A DNA stretch of 61,090 bases. Origin: Rickettsiales bacterium. Its GTDB lineage: Bacteria; Pseudomonadota; Alphaproteobacteria; Rickettsiales; UBA1997. The DNA lies in assembly GCA_020054695.1 (NCBI GenBank), contig JAHXBT010000016.1, positions 3,065-64,154 on the forward strand, given 5' to 3'. Positions 53,702 through 61,090 of this stretch are shown here, piece after piece. The number at the start of each line of letters is the position of its first letter. The stretch's first letter is position 1. A program made the translations under genes and the position numbers. The notes beneath the pieces were generated by a model. It was not told the DNA's origin and made no database searches. It saw only the letters and a list, made by a program, of their open reading frames with translations.

Positions 53702-54190
53702 TTAAGAATTACTTAGTTTCTTAAGAATTTCTACTACCTTTTTTTTATCTAATTTTTCATAGTAATCATCGTTAATTTGAAGCATAGGAGCATTTACGCA
53801 AGCTCCTAAACATTCAACTTCTCTTAAAGTGAATAAATTATCTTTTGTAGTTTGATTTGTATTTATTTTTAAATATTTCTCTATATCTTCTATTATTTTT
53901 TTTGAACCGCATAAACTACATGGAGTAGTACCGCAAACTTGAATTAAATATTTACCAACAGGTTCTAAATTATACATTGAGTAAAAGCTAGCAACTTCAT
54001 AAATATGAATTACAGGTAAATCTAACAATTCTGACAAGTGTTCAATAATATCTTTTGATATATAGTTATTATTTTGTCTTTGAGCCAAATCAAGTAATGG
54101 CATAATAGCTGATTTAAACCTTTCTTTAGGGTATTTCGCTATAATTTCTTTTGATTTTATTAAATTTTCTTCACTAAAGTTAAAAGACAT
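53702..54190 (-). CDS. nuoE: NADH-quinone oxidoreductase subunit E
   Basis: A 162-residue complex I subunit of the thioredoxin-like 2Fe-2S family. Cluster ligands are Cys86 and Cys91 (VCGTTPC) and Cys127 and Cys131 (CLGAC), in the C-x4-C..C-x3-C arrangement of NuoE. The helical N-terminus has YPKERFKSAIMPLLDLAQRQN, also typical. It forms the N1a centre on the NADH-oxidising arm. It follows lepB after one base, while nuoG is 5.5 kb away on the other strand, so complex I genes are scattered. Confidence 0.94.
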   Translation of the reverse strand: MSFNFSEENLIKSKEIIAKYPKERFKSAIMPLLDLAQRQNNNYISKDIIEHLSELLDLPVIHIYEVASFYSMYNLEPVGKYLIQVCGTTPCSLCGSKKIIEDIEKYLKINTNQTTKDNLFTLREVECLGACVNAPMLQINDDYYEKLDKKKVVEILKKLSNS

Positions 54191-54191
54191 A

Positions 54192-55106
54192 TTATTTTAT
54201 TAATTTAAAAATTCTATCAAGCCTAATATTAAAAGGCCATTTCCAAAACTGCAAAAAGGGATATTTCGCTGAGAAAAATATAATTTTTGCTTCTCCAACT
54301 AAATTTTCATGAGGAATTAATCCCACACTATTTTCAAATCTACTATCTTCAGAATTATCTCTATTATCACCCATAACAAAATAATAACCATCAGTAACAA
54401 AGTATTCTTTAGTATTATCTTTACTAAAAGTACCAAGATCTATTACCTTGACTATTTTATTATTAGGTAATGTTTCCTTAAATTGGGGAATATTAAATTT
54501 ATTACCATCTTTAAAGGTATCTTGAAAATACCCATCCTTTTCTGTTTTAATTTTTACACCATTGATAAATAACTTACCACCCATCATTTGAATTTTATCA
54601 CCAGGAAGGCCAATTATTCTCTTGATATAGTTAATATTTGTCTTGTTGGGTTTTTTAAATACAGCAACATCACCTCTTTCGGGGGTTTTATTAAAAACTC
54701 TTCCAGAAAAAAAATTTAATCCAAAAGGTAATGAATATCTACTATATCCATAAGTTAACTTAGATACGATTATATAATCATGTATTAGTAAATTAGGCTT
54801 CATAGATCCAGAAGGTATATGAAAAGGTTCTGCAACTAATGATCTGAATGATATAGCAAAAAATATAATTAATACAAAATCCTTTATCAAACCTTTTTTT
54901 TTGTAAAAGAAAGAACATATGGAAATAGCAACTAAAGAAAAGATAATTATAAATTTTAATTCTGCAAAACCATCAATAATTAACGATAATATAATAGATA
55001 AAATAAAAAAAGAATAAAGTAATAAAGATCTATTATTTTTTAAATTATTAGCTATTTGTCCTAATTTTATATCTGTTTTGTTTTTTTTCCCTTTTTTCTT
55101 AAACAT
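54192..55106 (-). CDS. lepB: Signal peptidase I
   Basis: A 304-residue protease. The Ser nucleophile is in FHIPSGSMKPNLL (Ser101) and the general-base Lys162 in YIKRIIGLPGDKI; the C-terminal box MGDNRDNSEDSR is intact. Three hydrophobic helices lie in the N-terminal 95 residues (about 27-45, 50-67 and 75-91), which is longer than the one-helix form common in alphaproteobacteria. It removes signal peptides from secreted proteins at the outer face of the inner membrane. It is directly followed by nuoE. Confidence 0.95.
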   Translation of the reverse strand: MFKKKGKKNKTDIKLGQIANNLKNNRSLLLYSFFILSIILSLIIDGFAELKFIIIFSLVAISICSFFYKKKGLIKDFVLIIFFAISFRSLVAEPFHIPSGSMKPNLLIHDYIIVSKLTYGYSRYSLPFGLNFFSGRVFNKTPERGDVAVFKKPNKTNINYIKRIIGLPGDKIQMMGGKLFINGVKIKTEKDGYFQDTFKDGNKFNIPQFKETLPNNKIVKVIDLGTFSKDNTKEYFVTDGYYFVMGDNRDNSEDSRFENSVGLIPHENLVGEAKIIFFSAKYPFLQFWKWPFNIRLDRIFKLIK

Positions 55107-55284
55107 TAATAAATTATTATAGTACTAAAATTTGTTTTAAAGAAATTTTATATCAATTTTTTTTAAAAAAAAGTACTTAATAGTACTTTTGTGGTAATTG
55201 ATATTTTAACAAAAACATAATATAAATGTTTTTATGATTTTTTAAATACTATTAAAAATAGTTATTATTTATAATTTAATTACA

Positions 55285-55890
55285 ATGATAAAAAAAATAA
55301 AAATACTTATATTACTAATAATAATATTTCCTAAAACAATATTTGCTTTATCTGTAGAAGACTTGATGTTTAAGTCTGCTATAACATTAGAACATCAAAC
55401 TAGCTATATTGAGAAGAATAATTTTAAAAGAAAAAGCTTTGAAAATGATTTAAAAAACTTTAACAACATTGCTCTTGGATTACATTTAAGGCCTATAAAA
55501 TATTTAGGTTTTAACGCTAATTTTAGTAAATTCATATCTAAATCTACTGATTTTAAAGGTCAAATAGCAAACAAAAAATCATCTTCCAAAGTAGAGATGT
55601 TAGATATTTCTACTTTATTTTTTATACCAATTGTTGGAGATGGTTTTATAGATTTATTTTTAGAAGCTGGTATATCTGATATAAATAACAGTTTAAAAAT
55701 ACATAAAATATCAGATTTTAATAATTTTAAATCTCATGAAACTGTATTTTTATATGGTGGAGGTTTACAATTTGATCCCTATATTTTTGATTTAGCTTTT
55801 AGGGTTTCATATCAAGAAAGGCAATCGAATCTTAGTATTTTAAAATCAAACATTAGAACTTTTAGGGCTGGAATAGTGAAGTATTTTTAG
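55285..55890 (+). CDS. Hypothetical outer-membrane beta-barrel protein
   Basis: A 201-residue protein with a signal peptide (about 1-22, ending TIFA) followed by strands such as NIALGLHLRPIKYLGFNANFS, FIDLFLEAGIS, YGGGLQFDPYIFDLAFRVSYQ and a last strand ending in Phe (RTFRAGIVKYF). A terminal aromatic residue is the usual BAM recognition signal. I cannot name the family; opacity-type (OmpA-like) 8-stranded barrels look similar. It is the first gene of a plus-strand run with recR (28-base gap), lpxL, ftsH, crcB and nuoG. Confidence 0.65.
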   Translation: MIKKIKILILLIIIFPKTIFALSVEDLMFKSAITLEHQTSYIEKNNFKRKSFENDLKNFNNIALGLHLRPIKYLGFNANFSKFISKSTDFKGQIANKKSSSKVEMLDISTLFFIPIVGDGFIDLFLEAGISDINNSLKIHKISDFNNFKSHETVFLYGGGLQFDPYIFDLAFRVSYQERQSNLSILKSNIRTFRAGIVKYF

Positions 55891-55918
55891 ATATATTTGA
55901 TAATAATAAAAATAATTA

Positions 55919-56509
55919 ATGGATAATCTTAATAATTTAGTTAAAAAACTATCAAAATTACCAACATTTGGTCCTAGATCATCACGCAGATTTGTATTAC
56001 ATTTGTTACAACACAAAGATACCTTGATGGAGTCTTTAATTGAAGATATGACTTTGGTTAAAGATAAAACTAAAACATGTAATGTTTGTGGTAATCTTGA
56101 TATCACAGAGGTTTGTTCAATTTGTACAGATCCAAAAAGAGACAATAAGATGATTTGTGTAGTTGAAGATGTTTCTGATATTTGGGCTTTAGAAAAAAAT
56201 AAAATTTTTAATGGTAAATATCACGTTTTAGGCGGGGTTTTATCGGCAATTTTAGGAAAAACATTAGAAGACTTAAATATTAATTCATTGATTGAAAGGG
56301 TAAAAAATAATAATGTTGAAGAAGTTATTATTGCTATCAACCCAACAATTGATGGTATCACTACTTCCTATTATTTGTCAGAAATTTTACAAGAATTTAA
56401 TATTAAAATTTCAAAACTAGCCAATGGTATTCCAATAGGAAGTGAGTTAGATTATCTCGATGAAGGAACAATAAGTATAGCTTTTAAAGCAAGAGAAAAA
56501 TTTAATTAA
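55919..56509 (+). CDS. recR: Recombination mediator protein RecR
   Basis: 196 residues, normal RecR length. An N-terminal helix-hairpin-helix region (LSKLPTFGPRSSRRFVLHLL) is followed by a four-cysteine zinc finger (CNVCGNLDITEVCSIC) and a Toprim domain starting MICVVEDVSDIWALEK. Later, GGVLSAI and PTIDGITTSYYLSEIL are conserved. With RecO it loads RecA on SSB-covered single-stranded gaps. The usual neighbours dnaX and ybaB are absent. It abuts lpxL with no gap. Confidence 0.95.
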   Translation: MDNLNNLVKKLSKLPTFGPRSSRRFVLHLLQHKDTLMESLIEDMTLVKDKTKTCNVCGNLDITEVCSICTDPKRDNKMICVVEDVSDIWALEKNKIFNGKYHVLGGVLSAILGKTLEDLNINSLIERVKNNNVEEVIIAINPTIDGITTSYYLSEILQEFNIKISKLANGIPIGSELDYLDEGTISIAFKAREKFN

Positions 56510-57403
56510 ATGAAAATTTTTAAAGAAATTCGTTATATTCTAGAATATATTTTGGTTAAAATATTTATTCTAATTTTTAAAATAATAGGTTTTAAAAAAT
56601 CAACCAAACTATCTGTTTTTTTAGTGAAGTTGGTAGGAAAAACGTTATCAGTTCACAATTTAGCTAAAAAAAATATCAAAAACTCATTAAGAAAACTTAA
56701 TGATCAACAAGTAGATAATGTTTTAAATAAGATGTGGGAAAATCTAGGTATGACAATTACAGAATACTATTTTATTAATAAAAAACCTAAAAAAGAATTT
56801 AATAAAATTGTTGATCTAGATAAAAACTCCCAAAAAAACATGCAAAAATTAAAAAAATCTACAAAGGGGGGTATCTTATTTTCTGCTCACTATGGTGGCT
56901 GGGAGGTGGGTGCTAAATATTTTACTATTAATGATTTTAGGTGTAAAATTCTTTATCGACCACTAAATAATAAATATGTGGATCAACTATTATCCATTGA
57001 CCAAAGACAGGGTATTAAAATGATCAGTAAGGGATCGTCAGGAAGTAAGGAGATAATAAAATGTTTAAAAAACAATGAATTTATTATCATCATGGCTGAT
57101 CAAAGAGTTGGTGATGGTATTAGGGTCCCATTTTTTGGTCGCAATGCTTTAACTTCTCCTTCTTTAGCAAAATTATCTTTAAAATATAAAGTCCCCTTGG
57201 TTCCTGTAAGAATTATTCGCAAAGATAATACTACTAAATTTAATTTAGAAATTTCTAATTCTTTAGAGATACCTAAAGATAAAGAATTGACAATGGATAA
57301 GAAAATTTATAAAATTACCAGACAAATCAATAAAACTATTGAAAAGTGGGTTAAACAATATCCAGAGCAATGGTTCTGGGTTCATAATAGATGGAAAAAA
57401 TAA
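56510..57403 (+). CDS. Lipid A acyltransferase, LpxL/HtrB family
   Basis: A 297-residue inner-membrane acyltransferase. A hydrophobic N-terminal region (about 8-45) is followed by the HX4E catalytic motif in SAHYGGWEVG (His127, Glu132), IIIMADQRVGDGIRVPFFGR and SPSLAKLSLKYKVPLVPVRII. The end has the family's EQWFWVHNRWK. Members transfer a secondary acyl chain to lipid A precursors from acyl-ACP. LpxL and LpxM cannot be told apart here. It starts immediately after recR and is followed by ftsH after one base. Confidence 0.9.
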   Translation: MKIFKEIRYILEYILVKIFILIFKIIGFKKSTKLSVFLVKLVGKTLSVHNLAKKNIKNSLRKLNDQQVDNVLNKMWENLGMTITEYYFINKKPKKEFNKIVDLDKNSQKNMQKLKKSTKGGILFSAHYGGWEVGAKYFTINDFRCKILYRPLNNKYVDQLLSIDQRQGIKMISKGSSGSKEIIKCLKNNEFIIIMADQRVGDGIRVPFFGRNALTSPSLAKLSLKYKVPLVPVRIIRKDNTTKFNLEISNSLEIPKDKELTMDKKIYKITRQINKTIEKWVKQYPEQWFWVHNRWKK

Positions 57404-57404
57404 T

Positions 57405-59291
57405 ATGATTAATCAACCAAACAAAAATAACAAAAATAACAAAAAGCCAAATAATAAAAAGAATTTTATTATATGGATTGCAATATTTATTGGATTTGTT
57501 TTATTTTCAGAGTTTTTTGTCGTTGGATCCAATGTAGGTTCCACAGAAATAAAATATCATGAATTTATTAAACAAATAAATTCAGGATCTGTTAACGAAG
57601 TTCAGATCAAAGGCAGGGAGTTAACTTTTAATTCTAACGGACAGGATTTTTATGTATTTTTACCTGACGACCCAAGATTAATTGAAAAATTAGAAGCAAA
57701 AAATGTAGCAATAGATGCTAAGCCAACAGTTAGTAAGGTAGGAAAAGTCTTAGGGAGTCTTTTAGGTTGGCTGCCTTTTATTGTTCTAATAGGTCTTTGG
57801 ATTTTTCTTTTTAAAGGAGCTGCGGGTGGTGGTGGCAAGGCCTTTGGTTTTGGTAAGTCTAAAGCAAAACTACTACAAGAAAATAAAAACAAAGTTACCT
57901 TTAAGGATGTTGCTGGTATCGATGAAGCTAAAGAAGAGTTGATTGAGATTGTTGATTTTCTTAAAAATCATAAAAAGTATACGGATTTAGGAGCAAAAAT
58001 TCCTAAAGGTTGCCTTTTGATAGGATCGCCCGGTACCGGCAAAACCCTTCTAGCAAGAGCTGTTGCTGGAGAAGCTAGTGTTCCTTTTTTTTCTATTTCT
58101 GGTTCTGATTTTGTTGAAATGTTTGTTGGTGTTGGCGCTAGCCGAGTAAGAGATATGTTTGAGCAAGGTAAACAAAACGCCCCTTGCTTAATTTTTATTG
58201 ATGAAATTGATGCGGTTGGCCGACATCGTGGTAGTGGTGTTGGTGGTGGTAATGATGAAAGGGAGCAGACTTTAAACCAGCTTTTAGTAGAGATGGACGG
58301 TTTTGCAGCAAATGAAGGAATTATTATTATTGCTGCTACTAATAGGCCGGATGTTTTGGATAACGCCCTTCTTCGTCCTGGTAGATTTGATCGTCAAGTT
58401 ACAGTTCCAAATCCAGACATTATTGGTCGTGATGAAATTCTTAAGGTTCATTTAAAAAAGATCAAATCTCATAATATTGATAGTAAAATTATCGCCCGTG
58501 GTACCCCAGCTTTTTCTGGTGCTGACCTTGCAAACTTGGTGAATGAGGCAGCTTTAACTGCCGCTAAAAATAATCAAAAAGTAGTAACGATGCAAAATAT
58601 GGAATATGCTAAGGATAAAATTATGATGGGAGCTGAAAGAAAAAAGATGGTTATGGATGATGATGAAAAGTCCTTAACAGCCTATCATGAAGCTGGACAT
58701 GCTATTGTTGCTATAAACTCTCCCAATTCTGATCCAATTCATAAAGCAACTATTGTACCAAGAGGTCGTGCTTTAGGTTTGGTTATGAGGTTGCCAGAAA
58801 AAGACCGCTTTTCATTAACTAGAGCAAAGTTAATTGATGATTTAGCTGTTGCTATGGGTGGTAGAGTAGCTGAAGAAATGATTTTTGGCTATGATAAGGT
58901 TACAACAGGAGCATCTTCTGACATTGAACAAGCAACTAAAATGGCAAGATCAATGGTTACAAAGTGGGGATTAAATGATAAAATTGGGCCTGTTGATTGT
59001 GGTAATGACAACGAAAACCCATATCAGCAATCAAAAACTCTCTCCGAAGAAACTGCTAAAAATGTTGATCAAGAAATTAAGAAAATTATTTTAAATGCCT
59101 CTAAACAAGCAAAAAATATTTTGACTAATAAAAAAGAAGATTTTGAATTGCTAGCCAAGTCTCTTTTAAAATATGAAACCTTAACAGGTAGTGAAATTAA
59201 ATCTTTATTAAAAGACAGAAAAATTGACAAGAGTGAAAAAAATACAAAACCAAAAGTAACAAATAGTTTTATTCCAAAATCAGAAAAATAA
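57405..59291 (+). CDS. ftsH: ATP-dependent zinc metalloprotease FtsH
   Basis: A 628-residue membrane protease. An Asn/Lys-rich start is followed by a first helix (about 19-37), a small periplasmic domain and a second helix (about 119-138), then a Gly-rich link. The AAA+ domain has Walker A GSPGTGKT (near 206), Walker [11 protein letters not shown] and the second region of homology [20 protein letters not shown]. The protease zinc site is HEAGH (428-432), with a third ligand later. It degrades membrane proteins and controls LpxC in many bacteria. ATG 57405 is used because the longer frame overlaps lpxL. Confidence 0.97.
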   Translation: MINQPNKNNKNNKKPNNKKNFIIWIAIFIGFVLFSEFFVVGSNVGSTEIKYHEFIKQINSGSVNEVQIKGRELTFNSNGQDFYVFLPDDPRLIEKLEAKNVAIDAKPTVSKVGKVLGSLLGWLPFIVLIGLWIFLFKGAAGGGGKAFGFGKSKAKLLQENKNKVTFKDVAGIDEAKEELIEIVDFLKNHKKYTDLGAKIPKGCLLIGSPGTGKTLLARAVAGEASVPFFSISGSDFVEMFVGVGASRVRDMFEQGKQNAPCLIFIDEIDAVGRHRGSGVGGGNDEREQTLNQLLVEMDGFAANEGIIIIAATNRPDVLDNALLRPGRFDRQVTVPNPDIIGRDEILKVHLKKIKSHNIDSKIIARGTPAFSGADLANLVNEAALTAAKNNQKVVTMQNMEYAKDKIMMGAERKKMVMDDDEKSLTAYHEAGHAIVAINSPNSDPIHKATIVPRGRALGLVMRLPEKDRFSLTRAKLIDDLAVAMGGRVAEEMIFGYDKVTTGASSDIEQATKMARSMVTKWGLNDKIGPVDCGNDNENPYQQSKTLSEETAKNVDQEIKKIILNASKQAKNILTNKKEDFELLAKSLLKYETLTGSEIKSLLKDRKIDKSEKNTKPKVTNSFIPKSEK

Positions 59292-59666
59292 ATGAACTTT
59301 ATTTTTATTGCAATTGGTGGGGCATTAGGATCTCTTTTAAGATATTTATTATCTAATTTTATTCAGTTTTATTTTAAATCTCCCTTACCTTTAGCAACTA
59401 TATCTGTTAATATTATAGGGTCATTTTTAATTGGTCTTTGCTATTATTTTGCTAAAAATAGTGAGTTTTTTAATGAAAATTTAAAATTATTCCTGATAAT
59501 TGGATTGTTTGGTGGTTTTACAACCTTTTCTACCTTCTCGTTAGATATTTTAAAACTGGTAGAACAAAATCAGCTATGGACAGCTTTTATATATTTATCA
59601 TTGTCTGTTTTTCTGTCTTTGGTTGCTGTTTTTGTTGGTTATTTTATAAGTAAATTATTTCTATGA
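59292..59666 (+). CDS. crcB: Fluoride channel CrcB/Fluc
   Basis: A 124-residue protein with four membrane helices. GGALGSLLRYLLSNF at the start and GLFGGFTTFSTFSLDIL in helix 3 (residues 70-88) are the two Fluc signatures, including the Phe-box and the Thr/Ser track that conduct fluoride. NIIGSFLIGLCY carries the conserved Asn of helix 2. Dual-topology dimers export fluoride from the cytoplasm. It abuts ftsH and overlaps nuoG by ATGA. No fluoride riboswitch precedes it, since it sits inside an operon. Confidence 0.93.
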   Translation: MNFIFIAIGGALGSLLRYLLSNFIQFYFKSPLPLATISVNIIGSFLIGLCYYFAKNSEFFNENLKLFLIIGLFGGFTTFSTFSLDILKLVEQNQLWTAFIYLSLSVFLSLVAVFVGYFISKLFL

Positions 59667-61090
59667 ACGTAAAAGTTACAATTAACAATAAGGAGATTGA
59701 GGTTCCTAAAGATATTACAATAATTCAGGCATGCGACATAGCTGATGTTGAGATTCCTCGCTTTTGTTATCACGAAAGATTAAAAATTGCTGGCAATTGC
59801 CGAATGTGCCTTGTCGAGCTTGAAGGTGGTCCACCAAAGCCAGTTGCTTCTTGTGCTATGAGTGTTTCTGAGGGTATGAAAATCAAGACAGATAGTCCAA
59901 TGGTTAAAAAGGCTAGAGAAGGGGCGATGGAGTTTTTGCTTGCTAACCACCCCCTTGATTGTCCAATTTGTGACCAAGGTGGAGAATGTGATTTGCAAGA
60001 TCAATCCTACATTTATGGTAAAGATCATAGTGAGTTTGATGAAGATAAAAGGGCTGTAAAAGAAAAAAACATGGGTCCACTAATTAAAACCCATATGACG
60101 AGATGTATCCATTGTACTAGGTGTGTACGTTTTATTACAGATGTTGCTGGCACAACAGAGCTTGGTGCCATTAATCGTGGTGAAGATACCGAGATTACTA
60201 CCTATATTAACAAATCTCTTACTTCAGAACTTTCTGGAAACATTATTGATCTTTGTCCAGTTGGCGCTTTAACTTCTAAACCTTACGCTTTTAAAGCTAG
60301 AAGTTGGGAATTAAAAAAGACCAATTCCATTGATATTATGGATGCTACCGGTAGCAATATCCGCATAGATTCTCGTGGTAATGAGGTAATGCGTATTTTA
60401 CCAATGGTAAACGAAGAAATTAACGAAGAGTGGATCTCTGACAAAGCTAGATTTTGTTATGATGCCCTTAAATACCAAAGATTAGATAAGTATTATATCA
60501 AAAAAGATGGTAAATTAATAGCGGCAACAAAAGATGATGCCTTAAACGTAATAAAAGAGAAGTTTTCCCGGTTGCGGGCAGAAGAAATTGCTGCTCTAAG
60601 TGGCAATTTATCAGGAGTTTATGAAGTTTTTGCCTTAAAGAAGTTAATGGAAAAAATTGGCAGTGACAATATTGATTGTCGGTCACAATCTTCTATTTTA
60701 AGTCCTAAGGATCGTTCTACTTATGTATTTAACACTGGTATAGAAAATATTGAAGAAGCTGATTCTTGTCTAATTGTTGGATGTAATGTTAGAAAAACAT
60801 CGCCAATTATTAACGCCAGGATTAGAAGTAGATACCTAAGTGGTCAGTTACAAATAGCAGCAATTGGTGTTGATGCCGACTTAACTTATAAATATGATAA
60901 CTTAGGTTTAAATATTTCAATTTTAAAAGATATTCTATTAGGTAAAAACGACTATGCTAAAATACTTAAATCATCAAAAAAGCCAATGATTATCCTCGGA
61001 GAAGAGGTTTTAAGTGGTAGTGTGGCTCATGATACCCTATCTTTAATTAAGGAAATTGTTAAAAAGTATGATTTTATTAAGCAAGGTTGG
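59663..61090 (+). CDS. nuoG: NADH-quinone oxidoreductase subunit G, 3' end beyond window
   Basis: 476 codons are visible from ATG 59663 to the window edge. The N-terminal 2Fe-2S domain has FCYHERLKIAGNCRMCLVEL, then the HxxxCxxC region ANHPLDCPICDQGGECDLQD, the 4Fe-4S site MTRCIHCTRCVRF and NIIDLCPVGALTSK. The molybdopterin-family domain starts at about residue 215. It carries the N1b, N3, N4 and N5 clusters of complex I. The start overlaps the crcB stop by four bases, so the two are probably co-translated. No other nuo gene adjoins it within the window. Confidence 0.96.
   Translation, partial: MNVKVTINNKEIEVPKDITIIQACDIADVEIPRFCYHERLKIAGNCRMCLVELEGGPPKPVASCAMSVSEGMKIKTDSPMVKKAREGAMEFLLANHPLDCPICDQGGECDLQDQSYIYGKDHSEFDEDKRAVKEKNMGPLIKTHMTRCIHCTRCVRFITDVAGTTELGAINRGEDTEITTYINKSLTSELSGNIIDLCPVGALTSKPYAFKARSWELKKTNSIDIMDATGSNIRIDSRGNEVMRILPMVNEEINEEWISDKARFCYDALKYQRLDKYYIKKDGKLIAATKDDALNVIKEKFSRLRAEEIAALSGNLSGVYEVFALKKLMEKIGSDNIDCRSQSSILSPKDRSTYVFNTGIENIEEADSCLIVGCNVRKTSPIINARIRSRYLSGQLQIAAIGVDADLTYKYDNLGLNISILKDILLGKNDYAKILKSSKKPMIILGEEVLSGSVAHDTLSLIKEIVKKYDFIKQGW

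Noticed and set aside
1-61090. CRISPR arrays, rRNA genes, prophage or secretion-system clusters
   Set aside because: No regularly spaced repeats, rRNA sequence or intact phage or secretion genes were seen in the window.

Overview
The window is about 61 kb of very AT-rich bacterial chromosome (roughly 30% G+C by eye). The gene content points to an alphaproteobacterium of, or close to, the order Rickettsiales. Supporting features are a class I (archaeal-type) lysyl-tRNA synthetase, a rho/hemE pair flanking an AT-rich gap of the kind that holds the replication origin in Caulobacter and Rickettsia, scattered complex I genes, an EnvZ-type kinase, an acylglycerophosphoethanolamine scavenging pair (Aas/LplT), and many broken genes in long intergenic spacers. 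It is less reduced than a typical Rickettsia: it keeps single genes of arginine (argJ), histidine (hisH) and tryptophan (trpC) synthesis, metal-uptake cassettes and a photolyase-like gene pair. LPS genes (lptD, lpxB, an lpxL-type acyltransferase, lapA-like) indicate a lipid A-containing envelope. The assignment is inference from gene content, not from a tree.

Layout. 1-9 kb: the 3' part of leuS, a minus-strand lipid operon (exported hydrolase, lplT, aas), a graveyard of broken genes (TauE/SafE, IS3 and IS481 transposases), then a minus-strand three-gene metal operon (beta-barrel, MerP-like, MerT-like) behind a clear sigma70 promoter overlapped by a CsoR/RcnR-like operator. 9-16 kb: decayed DNA with a YwqK-like pseudogene, a small XRE regulator, tRNA-fMet, a prepilin, an SDR, a two-gene split photolyase, a second IS481 remnant, tadA and a persulfide-dioxygenase-like hydrolase. 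16-30 kb: pdhC, lysK-ftsQ-lptD, tRNA-Ala, a UbiH-family gene, the lapA-like/prfA/unknown/trpC operon, tyrS and a lone fusA.

30-44 kb: a DUF2628 gene, nhaA-secA-rpoD, and a tightly packed seven-gene run kefB-parB-envZ-lipoprotein-hisH-lpxB-mreC. In that run lpxB carries an in-frame UGA at codon 26. 44-50 kb: argJ, translationally linked to a small His/Cys-rich secreted protein, followed by an outer-membrane protein and a ZnuA-like binding protein, then RNase P RNA (minus), hslU without hslV, and mreD. 50-61 kb: rho, the candidate origin, hemE, lepB-nuoE, and a plus-strand run of barrel protein-recR-lpxL-ftsH-crcB-nuoG that leaves the window.

Taken together the window is mainly housekeeping (translation, secretion, cell shape, respiration, envelope) with classical operons broken up and rejoined in new orders. 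The parts most worth a second look are the MerT/MerP/barrel operon with its operator, the ZnuA/outer-membrane cassette lacking ABC partners, the split photolyase, the interrupted lpxB and the candidate origin.
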